Assembly (NCBI RefSeq): GCF_036711975.1
Contig: NC_091976.1
Location: forward strand, 34,782,001 to 34,846,000
Length of the DNA: 64,000 nt
Source: Onthophagus taurus
Taxonomy: Eukaryota; Arthropoda; Insecta; Coleoptera; Scarabaeidae
Reading direction: 5' to 3'
In this document: piece by piece, positions 47,065-60,720 of the stretch
Numbering within the stretch: position 1 is the first letter of the stretch
Layout: the number at the start of each line of letters is the position of its first letter
The notes under the pieces: generated by a model
Told to the model about the DNA's origin: nothing
Seen by the model: only the letters and a program-made list of their open reading frames with translations
Database searches by the model: none
Translations under genes and position numbers: made by a program

Positions 47065-47400
47065 ATAAAACATTATAATCAAATGTGCAGACTTATACTT
47101 GAAATATTGTTACAACAACGTTTATGTAAAACAAGGAATTATTTTAGACACACTCAATCTGTATTAAATTTGCTTTAAAATGCTTTTTATTTCATCGTTA
47201 TATCTCAATTCGTTCTCGAGATATGATTTCTTAAATTTATGTTTTCAAAATCATTATAATCAATACAGAGTTACACTTAAAAAATTATTAAAACGAAGTT
47301 TATTGATAATAAGAAATGATTTCTCAATCTATATTAAATTTGCTTTAAAATGTTTGTTTTTTGATCATCATATCATAATTGGTTCTTGAGATACAATTAT
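47065..47400. repeat. Tandem duplication of about 170 bp
   Basis: TCAATCTGTATTAAATTTGC (about 47155) and TCAATCTATATTAAATTTGC (about 47325) lead two copies; CATTATAATCAA-type segments at 47072 and 47250 show the same offset. AT-rich, no coding. Confidence 0.6.
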
Positions 47401-50400
47401 TTAAATTTCTATTTTAAAAAAATAAATTAACTTTTTAAAAATTTAAAATATTCCATCAAATAACAAGCAGAAAAATAACGATGTTCCGCGGATTTTATTA
47501 CCTTCAATTCTCAAAATACTAAAATCAGATTCGGGTAATCTCGTAAAAATTCAATTGGAAGGTCGAATACTTGTTAAAATTTCTCTCCAACGTGATTTAT
47601 TGTTATTAGTACGCCAGAATAACGATTTTGTTCCAAAAAATCGAGAGAAAACACAAATTATGAAACACTTATAAAACACTTAATACCTCTTCCCCGTTGA
47701 AGTAGGGAGGATAAAAACTTCGTTCTCAATTTGCGCCAATTTCAAAACAAACTTCAGCCAGAAAGTAATCTTTCCGGTAACAGAAGCTGAAAATTCCCTT
47801 TCGCTCGCAACAATGAACATAATAAGAAAATATTTTTTAATACTCTTAAAATAATTTTAAAAAATATGAAGAGGAAAATCATCGCCTTTAAGAAATAAAA
47901 TAAATCTTTGGTGGAGTCGCCGGGAAAATGATAAATTCAATTAAATTTGTTGCTTACCAAGTTCTCTTCTTTATCGTGATATTGGAGCGTTGTTGTCTTG
48001 ATGTGAAACTGGATGATGATCGGGGAATGATGACGAAGACTTGATGAAATTACGCGACAATTTCAAGTCTTTCGTAAAACGTGGTTGACGTCGCGTTGTC
48101 TGGGTCGAAACTGATCGGGCGTCTCGGCGCTCACGGTACGTTGAGACGCCCCAGGACACGGCGCCTGTCCGAGCTCAAAACCGACTTTTAACCCCCCTCT
48201 TCTCCCTCATTCGATACTCTTCTACCCCTTTTAACATAGCTCCCACTACTATCTCTATAAAGTACCCCTACTTTTCAAGAAACAAAAATTTATTTAACGA
48301 AACTTTTTTACTTTTTTCTGAAAAGAAAGTAATGAATTATACTCGATGGTGTTAGATATAAGATTTTGAATAATCGTTTGTTGGAGGCGAATTTAAGGCA
48401 AATTTCAGACGAATTTGAGGTGAATCTACGGCAATCACCATTAACGGGAAACGTTTTAACCGGATGAGGGGAATGGGATGGTTCCCGTTGTGGAAAAGAA
48501 GATGTGGAGCGATACAAACGCGATCCGTGGGGCGCTCAGCGGTCGGTCTGCTCGTTAGAACTTGCGCCCAAGGAGGTTCGCGTCATTTATCACGCGGTTC
48601 GGGTTCAGATTTCGCGTCTATCCACAAAAGTTTCCCCCTTTTCCGTCCCCCTTTTCAGAAGAAACATTCGTCACGTCATTTTGACCTGCCAAATTTTAAC
48701 AATTCCAGAGTGACAATAATAATATTAATATCGTAAGGGGTTGTGTAATGAAAGCACGTAGGAAAGCGTTTGTAATATCTAACGATAAAAATGAAAATTG
48801 GGGATTTTCTATTCTTTGAGATTTTAGAACGCCTTTAGAGGTTATCCGTATTGCTTTTACATTGCCCAATTTCGGGATCGTTACTTGCGCTTGTCCAGCA
48901 TTTGTATGTATGCCGGATGGTATTTCAAGGGAGTCCAATTAGAGTACGAAGCCGGACCTGGTACGCGGTCAATTCCTGCTAGATATCAAAATGAAAATCG
49001 AATATTTTTGTGCCAATTTTTTTTAATTTATTTTTTTTTTATGGCATAAGCAAAACATTTCCGTTCTAACGGACTTAATTTTAACGACGACAAAAGGACG
49101 TGTGCATAAAAGGGGAAAAGCGCAACAGTTCGTCTATGAAATCTCATCATCATCGGAGAGGCGCTCTGCTTATCCGTCGTCGGTCAGAGAAAGGTGCTGC
49201 GCCCCCACGTGTGTGTGATCTGCAGAGCGTTAGCTATAAATAAACGGGTCGCTTTTCGATACGTCCTCTACGGACCGGAAAATCGTCGTCTCCTTGATCA
49301 TCATTTCGGGTTCTGGTTTAACGTGACGAACCGAAATTTCTATGCGCGAACTAATCCCTTTTACCCTTCGAGAATATACGAATATATACACATAGCCCAT
49401 ATTAGTTAAATTGGGGATAAGTACTCGTCTATCTGTACAATCTTAATATGCATATTAACCATCCTGTTAATATTCAAAAAAAAATTATTTTAGTAAGGAT
49501 TTTTTGTTATATTTCGACTTGATACGTACAATAATAAACAATGCGAAACGAACGTCGGATGTATCCAACATCCCTTCGTGTCGGAAGAAGTTATCTATGG
49601 GGAAAAGGCCTAAGATAAAGTCATAACGTGGCCGTCGTTGGTTAGGCGACAGCTCGAATTGATCTAGCCGCGTAAATTGGCGGCTTTCGGGCGTTGAAAC
49701 CGTCGTCGTCGTCGTGTGTACGACACGAACCACGTCGATTACAATGTAATCTCTGGTCTCGTTGTCGTCCTCCACGTTATTATTACGTTCTCTGCATCCC
49801 TACCGATAGAACGTGTTCGGTCCAATGTTTCAATACAAAGCTTCTCTCAACTATGTGTTTGTTTCTATACCCTAAACACTAAAGGGATCACACATTGAAT
49901 ATTTTGTATTAATTTAAAATTGAATTTTGTGTTAATTCCTTTTTTTTGTGAAGATACGGTTATTCGTTTGAAATTCTTGGCAGACAGGCCATCAATAACA
50001 AAAATTGGCCGCGCCAATATCGCCTTCGACGTCGTCGTCGCCGTCGACGAAGGCTTCTTCATTTGCGCCGCGCGTCCAAGGTACGATAAATTTCACGGTG
50101 GTGGCTCTTTTTTAAGTGCCTCCTCTCCACGGCAATCTGAACCCTAAAGTACTAACGGCCCGATCTTTTCCAACAAAATAGACCCCCGGAGACGAGCCGT
50201 AGAACTTAAAGAACTACGTCGGATGATTAACTTTAAATCAGAACGGATCTTCCAACGCCTGCGGCGCGTTGTTTTCCATACAGAAAAGATCCTAATTAAA
50301 TAAAACGGAGAGGTTAAAGCAACACCCTTGGCGATTAGAACAAAATTTGCATACAAATTGCAAGTAGTAGGACGTTTGACCAACGAAATCCACATTTAAT

Positions 50401-52737
50401 TTCAATTTAAAGTCCAAAAACTATACGACGAGAAACACAATTAAGAAAACGTTGATGTACGTCAAACTCGAGTGCGGAAAACGAAATCAAGTTGAATTGA
50501 AAGATCAATTAAGTTGTAAAAGAACCTTTCGATTTCTAAAGGGTTCTCTAAGATGTCTAATAATAAACTTACGTTTTCTCTTTATTTCTTCTAACATCAA
50601 CCTTTTTTTATATTAGATTAGACCTTTAAGTACAACGCACAGAACACTACTGAATCTAAATTTCAATTCGAATTTGTTCGGCAATCATGAACATCCGGAA
50701 GTTAATACATTACTCTTGTGTCACGCCTTCTATATTGGTCAACCGTAAATCCTGCATCCATTATGTGTACATTTATTTAAAAATTGGTTTAAAACCATTT
50801 TTACCAAAAAGTTTAAAATAGATTTCCCTCTAAAATTTCAAATTAATTAATGTCTAATAGATAGATTTTCGGTTCTATCGGTTTTATCTCGATCTCAATC
50901 GAGCGTTATTGAAAAAGATTGGATTCCAATTCGGAAATAAAGAGTTAGTTAATAGGATTTGCCGAGCTCCATTGACTCCAAGTCGCCGTCGGTCAGTTCA
51001 TTTCATTTCATTTGAATTCAGCTCGAATTGAGAAATAAAAAAGTAAACGTAAAAATGCGCCAATTCGACCGATTCAAGTTGATCATTTTGGATGAAAATA
51101 GCGCGCGCAATAATAACTCCGGTTGGAATGATGGACAAAGGTTACCACCGCCGACGCCTCTCTATCTCGCGGCGCACTTTTGGTTGTACATATGGACATA
51201 ACCGCGGGGAGCATCCTCTCTTCGTCGTCGTTAACGTTCACGAACAAAAGGGGCCAACCGAAGGGACATCACGCCCGAACGATTGCACCACGATTGTATT
51301 TCGTCATTCGTGTGTGAGTTGTCCGAGCGTGTGTCCTTTCACCCGAATCCGTTAATTCCTTTTTTTAGATTAGAAAGAACCAATATCGTGTAAAATGTTA
51401 AAAACATTTATGGTTTTACAATGCTCGTTACAATCATATTTTTATTTTGGCATTAATTACGCTTACGAGTGAATAACGTCATAATTAATTTAGATTTAAT
51501 TACATAGATGGCGCTTGTAATGGTTTTGGTATCTACTTTACCAATGAATTTTAAAATTTTACTTGACATTGTTAGCACGAATGTCAACGTGAATATTTCA
51601 TCGCTTTTTTTCTTCGTCGTTAATTAATATGTTAAGAATTTCATAATTAATTTTTTGTAATTCGCGACGGTAATGAAAGCTACAACAGTACTCAAACGGG
51701 TGCTGTAATGAGACTCCTTACAGCATCCGATGCTGTAATGAGATTTTAGTAACATTTTATGGAACCAGTTCATGTTGGTGACATTGGGTCATTAATTTTT
51801 CTAGTTGTCAATGTGACAATATTTGTCCATGGATGTTTAAATACGTTCTTAGCATCGAATACAAGGTCCACAATGATGAGGACATTGAACTCTGAGCAAC
51901 TTCTCTTATTTTGGGAGGTGTACATGAAACATGTTTGTCAGGTGAATACATTTTGTGTTTTGACAGTTTCTAATTGTCAATTCAAATTTCTATTTTCAAG
52001 TGTTACGGTGTTACCAACTGCTACATACCTATTTTCCTACTTTGTCAAAATTTATTTTATTTTTGAGAAAAAAAAAGCATAAGAGTGCGAATTACAAAAA
52101 ATAGCATAAAAAACACGTTTCATAAAACTTAAAGCACTCATTCATTAAAAAACTCGTGGCTTCGCCTCTCTTGAATTCGTGCATTTCAAACGTGTCTTAC
52201 GAAACTTGTTTTTTAATATACTATGATTCGAGTGACTTTATTGATCGTCATGACTCGATTGAATTACTTCAAACGAAACAATTAATATTTCGCTGATGTA
52301 TATGTAGCTATGTATGTGTAAAAGCTAATGATTGACTTCCCTTTTAGTTTAACATGATATAAGGGAATCTAATTAAGGTCTCCACCCTGTATAACAACAT
52401 TATTTTGTTAACAGTGCCGCCGCATGGTGCATTAAAATAATAATTTGGTTACTTCGAGGTCGTGTGGGGGGTAAGTTTCGAGAGCACGCCATCGGGGCTA
52501 TTTCGATGCGACCACGTTGATTGATTTAGTTGTGATGTATACCGGGGGAGAATTTTTTCCCCAAACAATATCGGTACGCTAATGGCGAGGCAAAAACTCA
52601 ATTTGCTCACGGTATTAATTGAGTTTACGTGACAAAATAGACAAGTGTTTTGAATTTTCATGGATGATTTAACCAATTTTAAAACAACCGGTGAAATTTT
52701 AATTTATCATTTATTTTTTTTCTTATTTTAATAGAAC
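47401..52737. other. Large gene-free region upstream of the otopetrin 3' end
   Basis: No host exon or transposon recognised in about 5.3 kb. GC-richer islands: 48020-48190, 48460-48690, 49090-49400, 49540-49830, 49980-50260, 51090-51340 and 52440-52600. They contain CGTCGTCG runs and overlapping frames on both strands, without homology I can name. They could be untranslated exons, promoters or enhancers of a gene beyond the window. 52040-52080 and 52720-52737 are AT-rich flanks. Confidence 0.35.
51505..51514 (+). promoter_or_regulatory. CTCF-like word TAGATGGCGC
   Basis: Matches the AGRTGGCGC core bound by CTCF in insects. Single short match, so only suggestive. Confidence 0.25.
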
Positions 52738-55700
52738 TTAATGACTAGCTTTTTCGTATCCGTATTTCCACATATCGACTAATCCAGCTGATGCGTGAAA
52801 TCGATAAAACATCATGAGTGGGAGCCAAACGTGTCCGAGTATGGTCCATAACACTTTTCCATAAAAAGCGTAGCGGTCGTCGTGTAAGTCGTGAGATGTT
52901 ACTTGGAATGTATGCATGATCCACATTGCTACGTTTGCTATTATTAGGAATGTTACTAATTCTCGGCCTGGTTTGGTTTTTCTCGTTTCCCTGCAGTTGC
53001 TACATCTTCTTATTCCATCGACGATCAATGTTGTTTGGATGATTACTTGAATCATCTAAAATTATGCGAGATAAAAATTATAGTTATACATTTAATTTTA
53101 TTTTACCATGATGAAAAGATGGGCTATGCTTAAACCGTTGCCGTAATAAACAGCGGGGACCATTCCAAAGATTAGATTAAGCAAAAACATGGGTATACAA
53201 ATATATAAAAGGACATCGTCTAACATTGAAATATGATGGTGATTTCTATCCAGTTTTACGACGTAAAAATATAACCAAATTGTAGCTCCTAACATAACGA
53301 GAAGGATCACAACATCCGTTGCTAAACTTACGGTTAACCCAGTTTCTTGGAACCGCCTAAAAATGTATGTTTGAAAATAAAAAGAGGGTTTCATCGATTA
53401 ATTACTCGTCATTTATGGCGACAAAGAACAAAATAATCGCCACGATCGTGACAATAAGCAAAATAATTCCTGCAAAAATTCCTTTATTTGATGAATGACA
53501 GTCGGTGTGTATCGTTAAGTTGCTTTCTTGTACCGGGGCATCCTCCCCAAAATTAGAATCGCAATCCCTAGCAATCGCTGCAGCTTCATCGTTATGTTCA
53601 AAGCTTTGTTTGCATGTTGCAATCGAATCCCAAACGATATACAAAATTCCAACTTAAAAAATACGATAATCTCATAATTTCAATTAAATTTAAATTTTTT
53701 TACTTACCTACTAAGATGTTAAATTCAACTGAAAATGGATAAAGATATGGAGAAAAATTTTGATAAATAATCGCCATTCCTTCATCAGCTTCACAAACAC
53801 CAGTAAATATTCGAACTTGTATGTTAAATCTGTTATCGTTTTGAGTAAGATTTGAAGCGTTTTCTTTAGGTACTCCATATTTCCCGTATCGGCCATGAGT
53901 CTCTAATTGTCTTTCATCTCTGGGATTCCAACCTTCGTAAAACGCGAGGTAATCGAATGTTTCTCTTATAATCGTATGAATCCATAAACATAAACTCGAC
54001 CCTATACAATGCATAAATCCCATCCTTGCCAACGGTATGTTTCTGTTAATAATAACGTTGGAGTATTTAAAAATGAAAAAGAGAAGGGTAAAAGAATAGG
54101 CGGGGTAAATAAAATCAAGTACTAAACGCTCGATTGTGGAGCATTTGTAAAACATGTCATCGTCGGATGTTAAATAGATTATTTGATAGCCTAAAATTAA
54201 AGCGGCGTGGATTAGATGGCCCAAACAAAAAACTGCAGCTCCGATTTTTAAATAAAGGCTTCCTCCATGTCTCCCCGTGGTTAAACAATAAAAGTGTTCC
54301 AAAGGTTTTTGTAGTTTCGCAGCTGGAGGTAGCGGTATAGACATTTGTATTCCACCATCGGCGTTCTCGGAGAACTCAACGTTTCCAGAGTGATTACGCT
54401 CCAATGTATCGTTAAATTTTCGTTTCCTATTCATGTAAACTCTCACATCAATCATTATGTATAACATAAAAATGAATGACACGCAAACTATGTAATAACT
54501 CAATATCTAAAAAAATAGTTTAAATAACAAATAAAAATAGGTATAAATAAAAATTTACCACCGTCATTGGTTCAATATCAAATATGATGTCTACTATAAA
54601 CGTTGTTGTGCCTAATACGACCAACGTGATCGCATATATTAAGCTGTATTGTATCGTGAGGATTTCTCTGAAAATTTGTAATAATATTAGGGAGACCGTA
54701 AATTAATATCGTTTAAAAACGATATTTATACAACTAACACTAATAGACCTAGAACTAGAGAACTAGACAATCATTCGGGTAAGCTGTTTTGAGAAACGTG
54801 CGGCTAAATCCAAACGTATCTAGTTCTAGGTCTAACATTAGTTCTAGTGACAGTGCTAGTTAGCATAAGATATCACTATGTTGCACCTAGAACTAGAATC
54901 ATTCGGGTTTAGCTGTCTTGAGAGACGTGCGGCTAAATCGGCATGTTTCTACTATCTGTGCAAAAAGTCAAGGCCCCTCACTTTAGAGATCGATATCTTC
55001 GCAACCGCTCCATAAAAAAAATTGCAACAAAATTTGTTGTAATCACTGAACATTTCTACGTAACTTATGTTAATCTGAAAATTTTCGGATCCACGGTTTT
55101 CTTGTTACCGCGAGTTAAATGAAAAATGCACTCAACTTTTCTCAGTCAACTTTGCGATTTTTTTTCTCGAAAACTATCGTACGAAAAAATTTTAATTTTG
55201 AACAGGTGGTAGTCTGATGTGTTCTCAATGAGTGGCATCTTTTATTTTTTCGATATTTCATACAGTTTCGCGGAAAATCGCGGTTTAGTAAGACGCCGTT
55301 ATGTCGAAAACGGTTGGGTGGATTTCTTCGTGGATTTGACCAAAATATGTCAAATAATGTTGGTTGTCGGATTCCGTTATCAGTTTTTCAATATTAAGGC
55401 TCTCTATTTGGTGGTCCCAGACAGGACGTCGCGCCTTATTTCTTTATGTAGGCAAGATAAAGGCGCGACGTACTGTCTGGGACGCACCATCTGTTCCGAT
55501 TGGACGGAACCTTCCTCTCCCCGCATAGCTGATTTCTGTTTCTCTTTAATTTGTAATTCCATTAAATCGCTCTTAAAAAATTAGGGAGCCTTATTTTTGA
55601 AAAACTGATAACGGAATCCGAAAATCCGCGTTATTTGACATATTTTGGTAAAAACCGCGTTGAAATTCGCCAGGTCGTTTTCGAAATAACAGCATCCTAC

Positions 55701-58110
55701 TAAACCGCGATTTTCCGCGAAACTATATGGAATATCGAAAAAATAAAATATGCCCCACATTAAGAACACATCGGTTTACCACCAGTTCAAATTTGAAATT
55801 TTTTCGTCAAATAGTTTTGGAGAGAAAAAATGGCAAAGTAGACAAAGTTGCTGGCACTCTCAAAAATCGGGTACTTTTTTCACTTAACTCGCGATAAAAG
55901 TAAAACCGCGGACCCGAAAATTTCCAAATTAACATGTGATACGCAGAAATGTTCACTGATTACAATTTTTTTACAGCAATTTTTTCCATGGAGCGGTTAC
56001 GAAGATATCGATCTCTAAAGTGACTTTTTGCACGGATAGTAGATCTAGATCTAGTGTTAGTTCTTCGTTTTAGTTGTTATTCAGTCCCAGGTTCTTGTAT
56101 ATTTTATTATTATATTTAATTATGTTTCACTGATAGATGACAATCGAATATCGACAAGCACGGAATCGAAATTACTTTCCGGTTTCCCTAATATAAATTA
56201 AATGAGAATTTAAATGGAATATGAAACTAAATAACGAGTTGAGGTAATATTATTTTTTGACTTGAACAAGAAATATATTATTCGGTTAAAACGCGGTTCT
56301 CTCATTGCTGTATTATATAGTATCGAATTACTGGCGCATACCGTTTCGGCAACAATAGATAATTACGGTACCTAATCGTCGTTTCCTCTTACCGTATAAT
56401 TATCGCCCTGAAACGGGGTGCGCGAATGAATGGGGCATCCGCGTGTGTGCTTCGCGTCGGGCTATCGGAGCTAATTTATAAACTAAAAGCGTATGCAGTA
56501 CGAACGTTCAAACAAATTGCGAAGAGTCACCGATAAATGAAAACTTCGTGTTCAAATGAATAATTTAAAATAAATAATTTTTTTTTTGAATTACCTTGTT
56601 ATTCTTTGTTTTTCTTCGTGACTAGTTGGTAAAATTGATTGGGCTTCTGAAATAACAGTTTCAGCACCTTTTAAGCTCCCGTTAACGTAGTCGCCGTATG
56701 GTGGAGTGTCACAGAAGAAACTAGCTTGAGGAGTTCCGTTTCCAATTGTGCTGATCGGTCTTTTTCTTAACATGGTTCCTTCTATTGGTTCGGGATCTTG
56801 AGAATACATGTTTGTATTTGGAATTACTAATTGTAAAACGACTCCATTTTTACCTTGTTGAACCTAAAAACATTATTATTTTTATTGCAATATAAAGTAG
56901 ATATGTTTCGATTAAGTATGGAATAAAATATCCGGAATATTTACAAGAATCATTAACAATATGCAACCAAAATCGAATGGGAGTTTGCAGAACTATTTGT
57001 GTAATTATTTGCATTTGAGATAGGTAAATAAAATATATTTGTTGATATAGGTCGATTAAATAAAAGTTATTTCCGGAAGTAGAAACTTGAATGGTGACGC
57101 TTCGACTATTTTCTGAACACCCTGAACCGTTTGGCTTCCGGTCGGATGTCGACGGTCCTTCGTTTGCGAGCGGCTGATTACAGCAATGGATTCGAAAGGC
57201 GTTTCTCTCCATTTTGCATTGAACGCGTTCGGTAAACACAAAAATAGACGAAATTAAACAGGGCTTTCCACAATAAATCTTTAACCTTTGGCTACTCCAT
57301 TCATACAATGTTAATAATAATTGGAACATTTGTTATTGTTACTAATCGTTTTGATATGATAAGAAAATTTGTTTAATATATCCTTTTTATTTACCCAAGG
57401 ATTCATATTAATCGCATAATGTGACAAGGTGCTTAAAAATAATGGATCAATGTAATTAATAAAAATAGAGTTACATTTTTATGACAAATTATTAATTATT
57501 TAAATTTCGTTTTTGATACTTACTCTGGGTTTAGCTGAAATCCCTTGGCTAATTATTGAATTGCTACTGTTCATACGTTTCAAAATAGGTCCGCTAGCAC
57601 TATGATGTAAACTTGGTTGACTTATAGTTGAAAGATGACGGTGTTTCATTGGATCTAAATTATTTTGGCTTGCAGGTCTTCTAAGTACACCATTTGGATC
57701 GTAAGAAACGGAATGTGAAAGGTTTTTTTGGGGCATCGGAGGCTAAAAATTTATTTATACAATTTTCCGGTTATTATTTTTCTTATAAATAAATAAATAA
57801 AATATTTTTATTACTATACCGAGATTACGTTACAAAAATTCACTCAATCCCCGAAATTAAGGAGAACAAAAGGTTTGTTAATAAGCAGGATCAAAACCTT
57901 TAATCTCTTTAAAATTAAAACAGATTTTCTTACAATTGTTGTTTAAAATAATAAAAAAGCGTAGATTTTCTTTAAAACAAAACATTTTTGAAAAATTCTT
58001 ACGTTTCTTATATTGTTCAAATCATCTCGATGTGCATCTTCATCGCTTGATTCTCCATTTCTCTTTTCCGCTTCACCACTAACTCCAGCGCCAGAATTAA
58101 CCGATTCCAT
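52738..58110 (-). CDS. Otopetrin-type proton channel
   Basis: Otopetrins are 12-pass, proton-selective channels used in acid sensing. Exons (minus): 58110-58003, 57742-57524, 56863-56595, 54667-54559, 54506-53708, 53652-53406, 53356-53107, 53055-52738; all GT-AG and in frame, giving 772 aa. The first three exons make a long cytosolic N-terminus (MESVNSGAGVSG, SASGPILKRMNSS, EKQRITR). Otopetrin blocks follow: YSLIYAITLVVLGTTTFIVD, VCVSFIFMLYIMIDVRVYM, LYLKIGAAVFCLGHLIHAAL, RLVLDFIYPAYSFTLLFFIF, ARMGFMHCIGSSLCLWIHTI, ETFDYL, FNILVGILYIVWDS, PVQESNLTIHTDCHSSNKG, VVILLVMLGATIWLYFYV, TTLIVDGIRR and WILG-like WTILGHVWLPLMMFYRFHAS near the end. The intron 56594-54668 is full of repeats. Which Otop paralogue is undecided. 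Confidence 0.9.
54720..54952. repeat. Hairpin repeat family, in otopetrin intron
   Basis: Contains CTAACACTAATAGACCTAGA, GTGCGGCTAAATCC, TCTAGTTCTAGGTCTAACAT and CTAGAATCATTCGGGTTTAG units. It resumes at 56039-56110 on the other side of an inserted palindromic element (TAGATCTAGATCTAGTG). Confidence 0.7.
54955..56036. mobile_element. 1.08 kb palindromic element with a second, GC-rich palindrome at its centre
   Basis: Ends TCTGTGCAAAAAGTCA and complement of TCCGTGCAAAAAGTCA; TA at 54953-54954 and 56037-56038. Arms about 450 bases (TTAGAGATCGATATCTTCG, TTTCGCGGAAAATCGCGGTT, CTGATAACGGAATCCG). Between them, 55413-55488 is a near-perfect GC-rich palindrome (CCCAGACAGGACGTCGCGCC facing GGCGCGACGTACTGTCTGGG) flanked by unrelated sequence to about 55580. 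Confidence 0.82.
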
Positions 58111-59889
58111 AACTTTACAAAACCACTTTTTTGAGCTTATTAAAAAATTCTTATTTAATTTATGACCAACTTCACGAGTGTGAAGTGCTAAAATGATCAA
58201 ACACGAGTATTTAAAGGGTCGCTCAGATTGATTTCTTAATAAAGTCAACTTAAATACCTCACGATAAGATAAGAAACTTTAGTCAACCTGCATAATCTGT
58301 AAAGCTTAGCGATTTATTTTTTTTTTATGTTGAAAATTTGAGGTTTACCAAATAATTTTTCTTTTCGTTTTCCATCAAATATTTCTCAAGAACATTTTTG
58401 GTTTAACGATATTGTGTCTTTTATCGTCTTATTTTACGGGTACTTGTAAATCACGCAAAAAGTTTTTGGGGAATAACGGGAAAAGGACGTGAAAGATGTG
58501 CAAAGATGAAGGAATAAAACGAGGAAAACGAGAACCGGATATATCCGCACCGCGTGACATAAATCTCTGTTACATTTTGCAGGGTCACCTGAGACCCACC
58601 CCCAGAAATACTGTACCTTTTGTTGGGGCTCTTAAGAATAACAATTTACTTATTGAAAAAATTATTTATTAAAAAGAAATTAAAAATTGATTCAAAATAT
58701 CTTAATTATTATTTGAATAGGACTTCCTGAAAGGTTTCGAAACTGTTCCCCTTTTCGATCGATCCCTTTTACATCTACGTAAAAGAAGAGATGGGGAGAG
58801 AATCAGATCATAGCCAATATTCAGTTAGAGGGCGATGTATGTTCAAATATAGAAAGGTAGACTTGTGAGCATCAAATTGAACCTTTTCCGCTTATTCCTC
58901 GTATATAGTGCTACGAACAAATTAGGTTTACCTACGACGTAAAATTGAGACACCTGTTTTTATGTTTGCAATTCCATATATTCTCCTCCGATCTAAAATC
59001 AGAAAATTAGATTACAATATAAATACTTATTTATACAAATATTTGCTTAAATGTTGCTGTTTTTATTGTTTACTAACAGTTTACTAACTTGATGTTGCTA
59101 TGGGGACCTAAAAAAACGTCCGCCATACGTTAAATGAATTTGATGAATTTGAAATTAACTTAACCTGCAATTTAATCTTTTTTGGGTCGTTTCTGTAAAA
59201 TGGGGCTAAATGGCTTCCGAATTTTAGTCGTTCGGGGTTCTTTTAGTGTTGGGTGCGAAGTGCATACGAAATCAAGCGTCAGTTTAAAATAAAAAAAAGG
59301 GAAGCGGCCACTTTGACGGAAGAAGTGAGGCGGCGCGGTTTTCTTTCTCTATTCGCCTCCGGCGCCTCGTTTCCGGTACAGGAAATAAGGTCGCAAATCG
59401 AATTGCTTGACGTCGCGGCGCCACTTCCCATCGCGAATTAGTCCCGTAAGTCCCGTTGCCCTCGAGCAGGATTTTCCAGACCCCGGAAATCTCTTTAATT
59501 TTTACTTACACCAAATTTGTTGTGACAAGATTTTTTCTTTTTCCAATTCAATTTCAGTTTTTTTCAACTTAATAAAAAAGTTAATAGTTAATATTACACT
59601 TTTTAATTTAAACTATATAGGTCTAAAACAATCTAAACAGATAATTTTTATTACTTTTGATATCTCAATTTGACTTGAAGCGACATCTTAAATGAAATTA
59701 ATACGTTTTGTATACAAATATACAGACTTCTACATGTATCAAATAGTTTGTGTAAAACTTTGATGACTAGATGGCGCTGCTATGGATAAATAACATAATG
59801 ATTATGAAATGTAACTAATTTTCAGCGATATCATCTACAACCACATATACACTGAATTTCACTGCAACATGTCAAAATAGTTTAACATT
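58111..59889. other. Otopetrin 5' flank and gene-free spacer
   Basis: 58111-58260 is likely the 5' untranslated region of the minus-strand channel gene. A GC-richer block lies at 59230-59480 with overlapping frames and no homology. Other sequence is AT-rich. Confidence 0.35.
59768..59777 (+). promoter_or_regulatory. CTCF-like word TAGATGGCGC
   Basis: Ten-base match to the insect CTCF core, preceded by AC as CTAGATGGCGCTGC. One of three within 3 kb. Confidence 0.3.
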
Positions 59890-59890
59890 A

Positions 59891-60720
59891 CAGTAAAACC
59901 TCGATATAACAGATCAATACGGGGAACTGAAGTCTGAAGACGCACTGCTAAACCCAAAACTTTCTAGTTCTAGTGTTAGTTCTAGTTTTAATTGTTAAGC
60001 AGCGCTAGATTGTTGTATATTTTTATTGAACTGAAAGTAGAACTAACACTAGACCAACAACTAGAATCATTCGGCTTTAGCCGTCTTATGAGACGCACGG
60101 CTAAACCCGAATTTTTCTAGTTCTAGGTTTAATGTTAGTTCTACATAGCCGTACCTCTCTTAAGACGGCTGGTAGTTAGCATTAGTAGCGTTAGTTAGCA
60201 TAAAATATCATTATGTTACATATTTTTATTGAACTAAAACTAGAACTAACACTAGACCTAGAACCAGAAAGTATCGGGTTTAGAATATTTCTAGTTCTAG
60301 GTCTAGTGTTAGTTCTAGTTTTACACTAGCATTATCGCTAGAACTAACACACGACCTAGAACTAGAATGATTCGGGTTTAGCCGTCTTGAAAGGCGTGCG
60401 TTTAAATCCGAATGTTTCTAGTTCTCGGTCTAGTCTTAGTTTTACACTAGCCCTATCACTAAAACTAACACAAGACCTAGAAGTAGAATCATCTTCGTCT
60501 TGAGAGACGTGCGGCAATACCCGAATGTTTCTAGTTCTAGGTCTAGTGTTAGTTTTATACTAGCACTATCACTAGAACTAACACAACACCTAGAACTAGA
60601 ATCATTCGGGTTTAGCCGTCTTGAAAGACGTGCGGCTAAATCCGAATGTTTCTAGTTCTCGCTCTAGTGTTGCACTAGCACTATCACTAGAACTAGAAAT
60701 CACTAGAAATTTTCGGGCTT
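59891..60720. repeat. Hairpin repeat array, preceded by a pogo-like terminal sequence
   Basis: 59891 begins CAGTAAAACCTCGATATAAC after TA, a typical pogo-type end, with no partner found. From 59930 on there are several tandem fold-back units with TTCTAGTTCTAGGTCTAGTG and complements; the word CGTCTTGA recurs at 60383, 60496 (GA-shifted) and 60617, giving spacings of about 113 and 121 bases. The array resumes at about 62331-62370 beyond the retroelement. Confidence 0.72.

Noticed and set aside
49485-50395. Several 60-96 codon frames on both strands
   Set aside because: They overlap each other and depend on CGTCGT-type composition; no family match.
51759-52082. 107-codon plus-strand frame with hydrophobic segments
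   Set aside because: No homology recognised and AT-rich composition can produce it; no splice or promoter support.
55219-55769. Frames of 121 (plus) and 62 (minus) codons both containing YFFDIxYSFAENRGLV
   Set aside because: The same peptide on both strands is the result of inverted arms in the element at 54955-56036.
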